Part shown: positions 1 through 7,897 of the stretch, piece by piece
How positions within the stretch are numbered: the first letter of the stretch is position 1
Layout: each line of letters starts with the position of its first letter
NCBI RefSeq assembly: GCF_900110695.1
Contig: NZ_FOEH01000004.1
Coordinates: 124,001 to 188,000 of the forward strand
Direction of reading: 5' to 3'
Source of the DNA: Virgibacillus subterraneus
Lineage (GTDB): Bacteria; Bacillota; Bacilli; Bacillales; Amphibacillaceae
Length of the DNA: 64,000 nucleotides
The notes under the pieces: generated by a model
Database searches by the model: none
Told to the model about the DNA's origin: nothing
What the model saw: the letters and a program-made list of their open reading frames with translations, nothing else
Position numbers and translations under genes: made by a program

Positions 1-73
1 GATTCCAACGGCGTGTCTGGTGACCGAAATGTACACCAGCCTCCAACAATTGTTTCATCGAAATTACTGACAT
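1..73 (-). CDS. rpsB: 30S ribosomal protein S2, 5' end only
   Basis: Partial gene: only the first 24 codons lie in the window and the rest continues past the left edge. The N-terminus reads MSVISMKQLLEAGVHFGHQT, the typical S2 start including the GVHFGHQT motif. S2 is part of the 30S subunit head and is needed for start-codon selection. An AGGAGGA ribosome binding site lies 7 bases upstream of the ATG. It follows swrB, as in Bacillus, but is separated from it by more than 900 bases filled with repeats, and it has its own sigma-A promoter. Confidence 0.95.
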   Translation of the reverse strand, partial: MSVISMKQLLEAGVHFGHQTRRWN

Positions 74-221
74 AAAAAATTCCTCCTATTGGTTTTATTC
101 CTCCGCTTAGGTCATTTTTGCATAAAGACCATTAAATGGCACCATTTACCCAAATCACTAAACGTGTGTTGTTTAACTTGCTCACTTTCGATCGGTGAAC
201 ATAGTATTTACACCAAAAATA

Positions 222-249
222 AATATACCATATCAGATATTCGCAATCA
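222..249 (-). promoter_or_regulatory. Sigma-A promoter of rpsB
   Basis: On the minus strand a -35 TTGATT (244-249) and a -10 TATATT (222-227) are separated by 16 bases. They lie about 150 bases upstream of the rpsB start, which leaves a leader of roughly 140 nt that could hold an S2 autoregulatory structure. I did not resolve such a structure. The promoter sits between rpsB and repeat element D1, so rpsB does not depend on read-through from the fla/che operon. Confidence 0.6.
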
Positions 250-325
250 AGTTTTATTAATAGTTTTCTCATAAACAATAATATTTTTTTGTTCTATTCG
301 TAAATTATACCGCTCTTTAACCATT

Positions 326-660
326 GCAGGCGATATAAACTCCAACACAGACTAAAGGTAACCAACTCTCAGTATATTACATGACTCTCTGCCCACGCAA
401 CTGCTTTCACCGCTCCGGGTACCAAGGCGACATCTTCTCAAGCAGCCGCTTTTACAGTGTCCTCCTTAGCTTACCACGAGCCTTCGACGCATATGACGTG
501 CTAGTGCAGACGTTGCCACAGGACGTGGCGTGCTTAGTCTGCCTCGCTAGCAAAAAACGCTCACTGTGGGGTTTCTTAGGCTCGCTTTCCGCAGTGTCTC
601 GTAATTCCAACTGCTCGTTTAAATGATTTAGATCTTATTTAAATCCATCAAATACATTTT
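326..660 (+). repeat. GC-rich intergenic repeat D1 (D family)
   Basis: This is a GC-rich block of about 330 bases between rpsB and swrB in otherwise AT-rich DNA. Its body (385-630) matches the reverse complement of the block at 41830-42065. The two share an identical 23-base stretch (503-525 versus 41927-41949), the block CTTAGTCTGCCTCGCT (533-548), and GGCGACATCT. The left flank at 326-340 matches the terminal repeat of the second copy. The module at 506-542 folds into a hairpin with a perfect 6-bp outer stem (GCAGAC/GTCTGC). An 81-codon open frame across it is a by-product of the base composition and is not called as a gene. Confidence 0.75.
506..542 (+). other. Covarying hairpin module, copy 1 (in D1)
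   Basis: The parts in order are outer stem GCAGAC, loop GTT, inner stem GCCAC, hairpin loop AGGAC, inner stem GTGGC, 3' loop GTGCTTA, and outer stem GTCTGC. Both stems are perfect. The 3-nt/7-nt asymmetric internal loop matches the other copies in this window. Confidence 0.6.
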
Positions 661-690
661 GCTAATTATAGGACATAATGAGTAAAATCC

Positions 691-870
691 AGCGCAGGAA
701 ATACACGAAGACTACTGCAGGAAACTGGCTAAAAACGGTCACCTCTGCGACCAACGCCGGTACTAGAACGTCCTGTTCGTCGTAGCAACAGCTGAAGATC
801 CCGCAGGAAGCGGTTTTTGCTTCTGAGGAAGCTGGAGCGTTGCTCTAAGGTTAGTGAAGTGTATTTCCAG
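691..870. repeat. Short inverted-repeat-bounded element (E family)
   Basis: This is a block of about 175 bases bounded by a perfect 10-bp inverted repeat, GGAAATACAC at 697-706 and GTGTATTTCC at 860-869. The sequence inside is GC-richer than the surroundings. It has no credible coding frame and encodes no transposase. It carries one copy of the covarying hairpin module (727-758, minus strand). I recall similar GTGTATTTCC-bounded repeats from Bacillaceae intergenic regions, but this was not checked. It lies directly next to D1. Confidence 0.6.
727..758 (-). other. Covarying hairpin module, copy 2 (in E)
   Basis: On the minus strand the parts are outer GGC, GTT, inner GGTC, loop GCAGAGGT, inner GACC, GTTTTTA, and outer GCC. 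Compared with the other copies both the outer pair (GAC/GTC to GGC/GCC) and the inner stem (GCC/GGC to GGTC/GACC) have changed on both sides, so pairing is kept. Confidence 0.6.
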
Positions 871-1000
871 AGGGGTATCATAGTGCTTAAGTGTTTTTCC
901 GCATTATGTTGCAGTTTACAGATTTTGTTTCACAACGAACTTTTAGAATGGAGATGCTCTACCTATCCATAAGTCAGATAGACAGGGTAATTCTCTTGGT

Positions 1001-1420
1001 TTATTTACCATGCAGTTTTATTATTAGCTCTGCTTCAGTTTTTCCACAGTTCAACCGTCGTGCGATATCTTCCACTTTTAATCCTTGATCATAAAGCTGT
1101 AGTATTTTTGCTTGCATTGAAGTTTCGGAATCATCTACAACTTTAGCAGACTCAGGGATATATTCAGGTACATTTTCTTCTTTCTGTTCTGCTTCAAATT
1201 CTATCGATGATGGAGCAACGGTCTCAGAATTAGTCTTCCCAATTTCTTCCTCTAAAAAACGGTTTTCTTCTTTAATTTCCTCTAAATATGTTTCCAATAG
1301 TTCCATAATATCTTGTGAACTATCCTTTTTTAATAGCTGAAGCTGTTTGAACAATTGAAAGATTGCTACTAAAGCAACTAAGTGTAACAAAAAACTTATT
1401 ATAAGTAACATTGATGTCAT
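1001..1420 (-). CDS. swrB: SwrB/YlxL-family motility protein
   Basis: A 139-residue protein with one N-terminal membrane segment (about residues 3-21), a charged acidic middle region (about 30-95), and a C-terminal helix-turn-helix-like segment containing the motif KVEDIARRLNCGKTEAEL. This is the layout of B. subtilis SwrB (YlxL), which promotes assembly of the flagellar type III export apparatus and swarming. Position supports this: it is the last gene of the fla/che run, before rpsB. A GAGGG site lies 5 bases before the ATG. It starts 9 bases after the end of the preceding small gene. Sequence similarity within this family is low, so the call rests on architecture and context. Confidence 0.75.
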   Translation of the reverse strand: MTSMLLIISFLLHLVALVAIFQLFKQLQLLKKDSSQDIMELLETYLEEIKEENRFLEEEIGKTNSETVAPSSIEFEAEQKEENVPEYIPESAKVVDDSETSMQAKILQLYDQGLKVEDIARRLNCGKTEAELIIKLHGK

Positions 1421-1429
1421 CGTATCCCT

Positions 1430-1729
1430 CTATCCACTAAAATCAATTTTTTTACCCAAGTAAGGATGTTCTGCAAATTCATCATACTCAGATTTAGCTT
1501 TCTGTTCTTCTGAATTATTAACACCCTGTTCATCTTCGTCCTTAATTTTAACGTCATTAATGCTTTCAAACTCTTGTACCCGCTTACGTTTCTGTTCAAT
1601 ATCTTTTAATTGACTTTGCGCAAGCGACTCTTGAAAGTGCTGGTTTTGTTTCAGCATTTGTTCTTGAAGTTTTCCTGCATCTTGTGTCCTTGGAAGCGCC
1701 ACCTGCATTTCTATTGATTTCCAGCTCAA
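1430..1729 (-). CDS. Conserved small protein of the sigD-swrB interval, function unknown
   Basis: A soluble, highly charged protein of about 99 residues with the segment EMQVALPRTQDAGKLQEQM near its N-terminus, a helical middle rich in Lys, Gln and Glu, and the C-terminal motif HPYLGKKIDFSG. I recall similar short proteins next to swrB in Bacillaceae, but no function is known to me. The start is a choice: a TTG at 1729 lies 6 bases after GGAAGTG, while a GTG at 1738 is in frame but overlaps that site. It lies directly before swrB and is probably co-transcribed with it. Confidence 0.6.
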   Translation of the reverse strand: MSWKSIEMQVALPRTQDAGKLQEQMLKQNQHFQESLAQSQLKDIEQKRKRVQEFESINDVKIKDEDEQGVNNSEEQKAKSEYDEFAEHPYLGKKIDFSG

Positions 1730-1797
1730 CAGAATCACTTCCCTTAATTTTCTATTTTATACTTTGCATAACAATTTCATTATTGCCTAACTTCATT

Positions 1798-2074
1798 TAT
1801 ATATATTGATGATTTCTATCACTTTTACGTTTATATCTTCCAAAAGTAATAATTTCACTTGAATTAACTTGACCTCATATAATCAGAAGGAATTCATCTA
1901 TTGATTTATTCTCAATTGTCTTTTATTTCGATAGTGTTGCTTGTAATTCCTCTTTTTGTGCCAATAATTTTTTCTCATGATCAACTACCTTTTTGTTAAC
2001 ACCAAGTATAATTTCTGTTTGGTATGCTTTGCTTCTACTAACTTACCAGCAGAGAAAGAACCATCAATTATATT
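1798..2074 (-). pseudogene. Decayed remnant, probably of a FapA/DUF342-family gene
   Basis: No open frame covers this stretch, but three minus-strand fragments in different frames look like protein. Read in order they are IIDGSFSAGKLVEAK (about 2030-2074), then a shifted frame with QTEIILGVNKKVVDHEKK running to LQATLSK and a stop (1924-2021), then EIITFGRYKRK (1825-1857). The 'SAGKLVEA' segment, a coiled coil, and a C-terminal 'TFGRYKR' resemble FapA (DUF342) proteins, which I recall between sigD and swrB in related species. I infer a gene broken by frameshifts and deletion. The family assignment is from memory and needs a translated search. Confidence 0.45.
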
Positions 2075-2349
2075 ACCTCTTTGATAAAAGACTTGTCATT
2101 TTGCATTGATGTTGTGCTATGTAATTCATGTTCTTAAAAAACGATCTTCCCTGTTGGTTGATTTTTCTTAGCGCCACGGTGGAAATATACACACTTTCCG
2201 TGGGTATATTTCCACTGCTGGCGAGGGTGCATTTACCTACCTTTGTTCCAAACTTTCTGCGTGTTTCTCGGTCCGATAACGAACATTGCTCACGTTTTTA
2301 ATCTTCTTGACCCATAAGGACCAGGAATTCTAAAATTTTACTCTCTTGT
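2075..2349. other. Non-coding interval downstream of sigD
   Basis: No gene is supported here. A short palindrome around 2177-2211 pairs GTGGAAATATAC with GTATATTTCCAC. It resembles the ends of the E repeat and may be a repeat relic inserted in the decayed gene. The segment near 2243-2290 is GC-richer than its flanks but does not match any other block I can see in the window. Confidence 0.4.
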
Positions 2350-3129
2350 TTATTGGGTAGATTGCATTTTATTAATTGTGTTTTTTAATTTGAAAATAGC
2401 TTTTCTGTGAATTTGCGATATACGGGAAGTCGTCAATTCCAGAACTTGCCCTATCTCTGTTAAAGTGAGTTCCTGATGATAAAATAAACTAACAACCATC
2501 TGTTCATTTTCATTTAACAGTTTAATACTTTCTGTTAGTTCCTGTTTTATTTCTGTTTGAAGCATATGATCATCTGGTGAAATGGAAGATTCATCAGGTA
2601 TGGTATAACCAATACCCTCTTTATGTTCTGCTGAATTATCTTTAGGTTTTTCTTCAATTGACAATATGTTTGCAAAAAGGGAGTCTTTTACCAATTCTTC
2701 CACTTCATGTACAGGTATTTCTAACTTAGCAGCAATCTCATCAGCAGTTGGAATACGCTGATAACTTTGCTCCAACTCCTGGGACACTTTCTCAATTCTT
2801 TTAGTCTTTTCTCTAATGGATCTTGGTAGCCAATCTTCCTTTCTTAGCCCATCAATAATAGCACCACGTATACGAAACGATGCGTATGTATCAAATTTAA
2901 GATTACGATTGTGTTCAAATTTATTTAACGCATCAAATAAGCCCATCAATCCAAAGCTCTTCAAGTCATCTTTATTAACATTACTTGGCAGGTGACTCGA
3001 AACTCTTTCGACGTGAAAGGTTACTAGATACATATAATTTTCAATTAATTCATTTGCGGCTTCATTATCTTTGTTTTCTAGCCAGTTTTTCCACAGTTTT
3101 TGCTCTAGAGGAGATTTATTAGTTGTCAT
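2350..3129 (-). CDS. sigD: RNA polymerase sigma factor SigD (FliA/WhiG family)
   Basis: A 259-residue alternative sigma factor that directs transcription of late flagellar, chemotaxis and autolysin genes. Region 2 spans about residues 20-95, with the conserved run ASFRIRGAIIDGLRKEDW and then PRSIREKTKRIE. Region 3 lies in the middle and the region 4 helix-turn-helix near the C-terminus (LTLTEIGQVLELTTSRISQI). The length matches B. subtilis SigD (254 residues). GGGAGGAG lies 7 bases before the ATG. It is near the end of the fla/che operon, where in B. subtilis distance from the promoter sets SigD level and motile-cell frequency. Confidence 0.95.
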   Translation of the reverse strand: MTTNKSPLEQKLWKNWLENKDNEAANELIENYMYLVTFHVERVSSHLPSNVNKDDLKSFGLMGLFDALNKFEHNRNLKFDTYASFRIRGAIIDGLRKEDWLPRSIREKTKRIEKVSQELEQSYQRIPTADEIAAKLEIPVHEVEELVKDSLFANILSIEEKPKDNSAEHKEGIGYTIPDESSISPDDHMLQTEIKQELTESIKLLNENEQMVVSLFYHQELTLTEIGQVLELTTSRISQIHRKAIFKLKNTINKMQSTQ

Positions 3130-3180
3130 TTGATTGCTCCTCCCTTTTATTTATAGTAAATGGGGACTTCTAATTTTATG

Positions 3181-3678
3181 CTATATGACCAATTCACCTT
3201 TATTTACTGTACGTATTTTCAAGTTACCTGTGGCAGGGTCAAAATCAATTGTTCTGCCACTGTTACCACCAACATCCATAGCTACAACTGGTATTCCATA
3301 TTGTCTTAGCTTCTCTTGGATAGCTTGTACATTTCTTGGACCAATCCGCATTAAATCATTAGATGATTCAAATTGAAACATTTGTGCACCACCGGCTAAC
3401 TTAGCTTGTAAAGCATATTTTCTCGCACCATTTGTGCATAATTCTTTAATTAAATAGTCTATAGCAGTATTGGCATATTTAAATTCATTCATATTTAACT
3501 GTTTCGCAAGGTTAGAGTCCGGCAACATCACATGTGCTAATCCTGCAACTTTACGTGATAAGTCATATAAAACTACACCTACACATGATCCAAGGCCTGA
3601 TGTGCGTATTAGATGTGGTGCTTTTACAATATTCAAATCAGCAATTCTAACCTTTACCACTATTTGTGTATCATCCAT
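3181..3678 (-). CDS. cheD: Chemotaxis protein CheD, receptor glutamine deamidase
   Basis: A 165-residue protein that deamidates glutamines on chemoreceptors and also activates CheC. The catalytic cysteine is C32 in GLGSCVGV and the catalytic histidine is H49 in LAHVMLP. The typical MRIGPRNV segment is present. The ATG at 3678 is chosen because it gives the usual N-terminus (MDDTQIVVKV); the longer in-frame extension lies wholly inside cheC. The start overlaps the end of cheC by 8 bases, so translation is probably coupled. CheC and CheD act as a pair. Confidence 0.93.
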   Translation of the reverse strand: MDDTQIVVKVRIADLNIVKAPHLIRTSGLGSCVGVVLYDLSRKVAGLAHVMLPDSNLAKQLNMNEFKYANTAIDYLIKELCTNGARKYALQAKLAGGAQMFQFESSNDLMRIGPRNVQAIQEKLRQYGIPVVAMDVGGNSGRTIDFDPATGNLKIRTVNKGELVI

Positions 3679-4309
3679 TATTTTCAATTCCCAATACTTT
3701 AAATATTTTAGGAAACGCTTCCGGATCTGGCAGAAAAAAGAAATTACCATGTATCCCATCAGCAGATTCACTATCATTAATTTTGGTATCAATAATTATG
3801 GCATAATCAGTAACTTGTGATACTTCAATTAAGCCAACTGTCAATACAGCTCCAGCCATATCAATACTTAAATATGGTACTGATGGTTGCATCTGAAGGC
3901 TTGTGAAATCAGATAGGGCAGTAATATAGGATCCAGTTAGTATATTGCCTGTTTCTTTTAATGCAGAAAGTACCAATTCATTTGGTTCTTTATCACTTAA
4001 TAAATTAAAGTCATGTTCATTGGTAATACTTTTTACCAATGATTCAGCTTCCTCAATACTTAGAATAAAATAAACTTTTCCTGTAGCCTCACCCGAAATG
4101 TGTATCATAATTCCAACGATGGGCGTTTCTGGACCACCTATCATCTCCATCACTTCATCGAACGCCACAACATTCACAGAAGGAACCTGCATATCAATTT
4201 TTTTATTAATTAATTTCGACATAGATGTAGCTGCATTTCCAGCACCAATATTTCCTATTTCCCGCAACACATCCATTTGTACTGTTGAAAGACGACTTAT
4301 ATCTTCCAT
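3671..4309 (-). CDS. cheC: CheY-P phosphatase CheC
   Basis: A 212-residue phosphatase that removes phosphate from CheY-P and takes part in adaptation with CheD. Both active-site motifs are present: REIGNIGAGNAATSMS with E17 and N20, and KETGNILTGSY with E119 and N122. Two-site architecture with no FliN-like tail separates it from FliY, encoded upstream in the same operon. It follows cheW after 4 bases and overlaps cheD. Confidence 0.95.
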   Translation of the reverse strand: MEDISRLSTVQMDVLREIGNIGAGNAATSMSKLINKKIDMQVPSVNVVAFDEVMEMIGGPETPIVGIMIHISGEATGKVYFILSIEEAESLVKSITNEHDFNLLSDKEPNELVLSALKETGNILTGSYITALSDFTSLQMQPSVPYLSIDMAGAVLTVGLIEVSQVTDYAIIIDTKINDSESADGIHGNFFFLPDPEAFPKIFKVLGIENNG

Positions 4310-4313
4310 CCTA

Positions 4314-4784
4314 TTAACCTTCCACTGATTTTAACTCGTTTATTTCCTCTTTAGTTAAAACCTTTCGTAAATTGAGCAGTATTAGTAAACGATTATCAAG
4401 TTTTGCAACACCGTCAATATAATCAACATCTACTGACCCTATTACTTCTGGCGCTGGTTCAATCGTGTCTTCTGGAATATCAATTACATCGTTTGCAGCA
4501 TCAACAATCAGACCTACCTCCATTTCATCAAGGTAAACAATGATGATCCGACTGGATTCTGTGAACTCAGTTTCCTTTAACCCAAAGCGGATTCTAAGAT
4601 CGATTATCGGTGTAACGACCCCACGTAAATTAATAACCCCTTTAACGAAATCAGCAGTTTGTGGAACTCTTGTTATCGGTTGGATTCGCTCAATTGAACC
4701 TACTTGCTGTACTGATACAGCATATTCTTCATCATTTAATTGAAAAATAATTACCTTACGATCAACAATTGTCTCATTGTTCAT
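4314..4784 (-). CDS. cheW: Chemotaxis coupling protein CheW
   Basis: A 156-residue protein made of a single CheW domain (SH3-like double barrel) that links CheA to chemoreceptors in the membrane array. Conserved features are YAVSVQQVGSIERI near the start, PQTADFVKGVINLRG, and PIIDLRIRFGL. The length equals that of the B. subtilis protein. It lies 23 bases after cheA. Confidence 0.95.
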   Translation of the reverse strand: MNNETIVDRKVIIFQLNDEEYAVSVQQVGSIERIQPITRVPQTADFVKGVINLRGVVTPIIDLRIRFGLKETEFTESSRIIIVYLDEMEVGLIVDAANDVIDIPEDTIEPAPEVIGSVDVDYIDGVAKLDNRLLILLNLRKVLTKEEINELKSVEG

Positions 4785-4807
4785 TTTAATTCCTCCAATT
4801 TCAGTTT

Positions 4808-6832
4808 TTATTTAATTAGAGCGTTACTGTCAATAATCAAGGCTACTTCTCCGTCTCCCAGAATAGTTGCTCCAGATATAGCAAAAGTGTTAGATAAATA
4901 ATCTCCTAATGATTTTAATACGACTTCCTGCTGACCAATCAACGAATCGACAACAAGTCCAGCCATTTTATCTCCTTTACGAACAATGACAACCGATAAA
5001 TATTCTTGATCTTCTTTATTTGTTTGTGGAACAGTAAAAATCTCACTCAAATAAGCTAGCGGTACTACTTTACCCCGAAAATCTATTACGCTTTTATTAT
5101 GAGCATACATGATCCGGTCTTTATGAATGATGGAAGTCTCAATTATTGATGATAATGGAACTGCATACTTTTCATTTTGTAATTCTACTAACAACACAGA
5201 CATTATTGATAAGGTTAACGGTAATTGAATCGAAAATTTTGACCCTTTATCGACTGTTGCGTCAATTGTTATACCGCCACCTAATGACTCTATTGTATTC
5301 TTCACAACATCCAACCCTACACCACGTCCCGACAAATCGGAAATTGCGTCTGCTGTTGAGAATCCGCTTTCCATAATTAGATCATAGATTTGTTGATCTG
5401 ATAGGGTCTCAGCATGTGCACTGCTTATTACTTGGTTAGTAATTGCCTTTTCAAGTACTTTTTGTTTATTAATCCCGGCACCATCATCTGATATTTCAAT
5501 GAACACATGATTTCCACTATGGTATGCCTCTAGCGTAATTGTTCCTTTCTCGGGCTTTCCTTTTGCTTTTCGCTCTTGTGGTAATTCAATCCCGTGATCC
5601 ATTGCATTTCTTATTAGATGGACCAATGGATCGCCGACTTCATCAATAACTGTTCGGTCTAATTCCGTTTCTGCACCAATGATGTCAATTTCCACAATTT
5701 TATTTAAATCACGTGCAATTTGCCTTATCATACGCGGAAATCGATTAAACACCTGATCAATTGGTACCATTCGCATTGTTAGAATGATATTTTGCAAGTC
5801 TCCGGACACACGTGTCATACGCTCGACAGTTTCCTGCAAATCGTTGTTATCAAGCTCCAATGAAATTTGCTCTAAACGCCCACGGTCAATAACCAATTCC
5901 TCAAATAAGTTCATTAAAACATCCAGGCGATCAATATTTACCCGAATTGTTTTACTTAGAGTGCTCTTACCAGTACTTTTTCCTTCATCTTTATTTTTTT
6001 CTGGCAATTCCTTTTCCTCACGGATTTCCATCGCAGACTCTTTATTCTTCTGCTCCTGTGTATATGTATCTATTGAAAAGTGATTTACGTTAACTTTTTC
6101 AATTTCTGACACTTTCATAATTTTCGATTGTATTTCTTCTTCTTCAAATTGAGATACTAGAAGCATTGTAAAAGAATTTTCAAAGTTCTCTTCTTCCAGC
6201 TCATTAACAGATGGTTCGGATTTAATAACCTCTCCAAGTTTCTCTAATACTTCAAATACCATAAAAACACGAGCACCTTTTAGTAAACAATCTTCGCTTA
6301 AGTGTACTGATATTTCATAGTTAAAAAAACCGCGTTCTGATGATTCTTTTAAAATGGAAATCTCAAACTGGTCTAATGATTTAACAGTTTCAAGTGTATT
6401 AAAGGTTTCACTTGAACCGTTTTCATTGGCTTTATCATTAATTATTTCCTTTTCACCTTTTTCAATTTTATCCAGATATATAACAATATGGCTTACATCT
6501 CGTTTTCCGTCTCCTCCGTTTCCGATATCTTCAACAATTGCGTTTAACTGATCAACCGCTTCAAAAAGAATATCAATCATGTCAGATTGGACAGCTATTT
6601 TATCGTACCTGATACCATCAAAAATGTTTTCCAACTTATGCGTTAAGTTAGCTACATCCGTATAGCCCATAGTTGCAGACATACCTTTCAATGTATGTGC
6701 AGCCCGAAATATTTCATCTATAATCTTTTTGTCTTCCGGATTTTTCTCCAATTCAAGTAACTGTTTGTATAACTCTTCCAAGTGCTCTGTGCTTTCATCA
6801 ATAAACACATCTAAATATTGTGTTGTATCCAT
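4808..6832 (-). CDS. cheA: Chemotaxis sensor histidine kinase CheA
   Basis: A 674-residue kinase that passes phosphate to CheY and CheB. Domains in order: P1 phosphotransfer with H46 in RAAHTLKGMSATMG; a CheY-binding P2 region (about 170-270); P3 dimerisation helices starting near KTIRVNIDRLDVLMN; P4 ATPase with N box LIRNAMDHGIE, DDGAGI and GRGVGLDVV; and a CheW-like P5 domain in the last 130 residues. All motifs are intact. It follows cheB with one base between, so the two are tightly coupled. Confidence 0.97.
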   Translation of the reverse strand: MDTTQYLDVFIDESTEHLEELYKQLLELEKNPEDKKIIDEIFRAAHTLKGMSATMGYTDVANLTHKLENIFDGIRYDKIAVQSDMIDILFEAVDQLNAIVEDIGNGGDGKRDVSHIVIYLDKIEKGEKEIINDKANENGSSETFNTLETVKSLDQFEISILKESSERGFFNYEISVHLSEDCLLKGARVFMVFEVLEKLGEVIKSEPSVNELEEENFENSFTMLLVSQFEEEEIQSKIMKVSEIEKVNVNHFSIDTYTQEQKNKESAMEIREEKELPEKNKDEGKSTGKSTLSKTIRVNIDRLDVLMNLFEELVIDRGRLEQISLELDNNDLQETVERMTRVSGDLQNIILTMRMVPIDQVFNRFPRMIRQIARDLNKIVEIDIIGAETELDRTVIDEVGDPLVHLIRNAMDHGIELPQERKAKGKPEKGTITLEAYHSGNHVFIEISDDGAGINKQKVLEKAITNQVISSAHAETLSDQQIYDLIMESGFSTADAISDLSGRGVGLDVVKNTIESLGGGITIDATVDKGSKFSIQLPLTLSIMSVLLVELQNEKYAVPLSSIIETSIIHKDRIMYAHNKSVIDFRGKVVPLAYLSEIFTVPQTNKEDQEYLSVVIVRKGDKMAGLVVDSLIGQQEVVLKSLGDYLSNTFAISGATILGDGEVALIIDSNALIK

Positions 6833-6833
6833 T

Positions 6834-7892
6834 TTACGTCCCCCCTGATCTATTTACTAACTTCGTAATGGTATCCCCTACTTGATGTAAATGAACAATA
6901 TGATTGACGCGGTTTGTTTTCACAGCTGCTTTAGGCATTCCATATACAACAGATGATTCTTCCGCTTCGGCAATTATAACTGATTCTGGGTCAGATTCTT
7001 TCAAATCATTTATTCCCTGTGATCCATCACTGCCCATTCCAGTTAACACAGCAGAAATTTTGTTAACCTTTTCAACTTTTGCCAATGATTCAAAAAGAAC
7101 ATCAACTGCAGGTCTATGCCCATTTCTTGGTTTTTCCTGAGTCAACTCAATAACATGCGCAGTTCCAACAGTGTTCAACTTCATATGATAATTTCCTGGT
7201 GCAATATATGCAGTTCCTTCATTTATAAATTCTCCATGGGATGCTTCTTTAATATGAATATTAGCTAATTTATCTAATCGTTCGGCAAGTGACTTGGTAA
7301 ACCCTGGAGGCATATGCTGCACAATCAATATAGATGCCGGAATGTTACCTGGCAAATCGCTTAAAACCCGTTTAAGTGCTTTCGGTCCACCAGTAGATGC
7401 CCCTATAGTTACAATTGATTTGGAATATCTTCGCAGAACAGTAGTATCTGTTACGCTGCCATTTTCCTTTAAGGGTCTCTTTTTAACTATTTTCGCTTGT
7501 GAAGCAACAATAACCTTAGTTATTATCACTTCTTTCATTTGAGCTGTGTCTATGGAATTTACTCCTGTAGGCTTTGTTATAAATTCAACTGCCCCTTCAG
7601 ATATTGCCTGGACTGTCTTGGATGTGCCTTCTTTTGTCGCACTTGAGAGCATAATTACTGGAGTTGGTATTTGCTCCATAATATGTTGTAATGCTGTAAT
7701 TCCATCCATTACCGGCATTTCAACATCGAGTGTAACAACATCTGGCTTATGTTTATGAACTTTTTGAAGTCCATCCTGGCCATTTCTTGCTGCAGCAACT
7801 ACTTCGATTCGATTATCACTGGATAACATATCTGTGATTATTTTACGCATAAATGCTGAATCATCAATCACTACAATGCGTATGGGCGTCAT
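6834..7892 (-). CDS. cheB: Chemotaxis response regulator methylesterase CheB
   Basis: A 352-residue protein that removes methyl groups from (and deamidates) chemoreceptors, resetting sensitivity. It has a receiver domain with D10, D11 and phospho-acceptor D56, a linker, and a methylesterase domain with catalytic S166 (IGASTGGP), H193 (VQHMPPGF) and D289 (GMGSDG). It lies 5 bases after flhG and 1 base before cheA. There is no cheR nearby; in B. subtilis that gene is elsewhere too. Confidence 0.96.
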   Translation of the reverse strand: MTPIRIVVIDDSAFMRKIITDMLSSDNRIEVVAAARNGQDGLQKVHKHKPDVVTLDVEMPVMDGITALQHIMEQIPTPVIMLSSATKEGTSKTVQAISEGAVEFITKPTGVNSIDTAQMKEVIITKVIVASQAKIVKKRPLKENGSVTDTTVLRRYSKSIVTIGASTGGPKALKRVLSDLPGNIPASILIVQHMPPGFTKSLAERLDKLANIHIKEASHGEFINEGTAYIAPGNYHMKLNTVGTAHVIELTQEKPRNGHRPAVDVLFESLAKVEKVNKISAVLTGMGSDGSQGINDLKESDPESVIIAEAEESSVVYGMPKAAVKTNRVNHIVHLHQVGDTITKLVNRSGGT

Positions 7893-7897
7893 GTGAA

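Noticed and set aside
381-626. 81-codon open frame on the plus strand upstream of rpsB
   Set aside because: It lies wholly inside repeat D1, has no ribosome binding site, and the matching repeat at 41827-42069 has its frame on a different register and strand of the element. It reflects GC-rich repeat sequence.
950-1000. Terminator after swrB
   Set aside because: CTGTCTATC and GATAGGTAG can pair with G-U pairs on the minus strand, but no U-run follows.
891-1088. 65-codon plus-strand frame overlapping the end of swrB
   Set aside because: It has no ribosome binding site, overlaps swrB in antisense, and has no recognisable domain.
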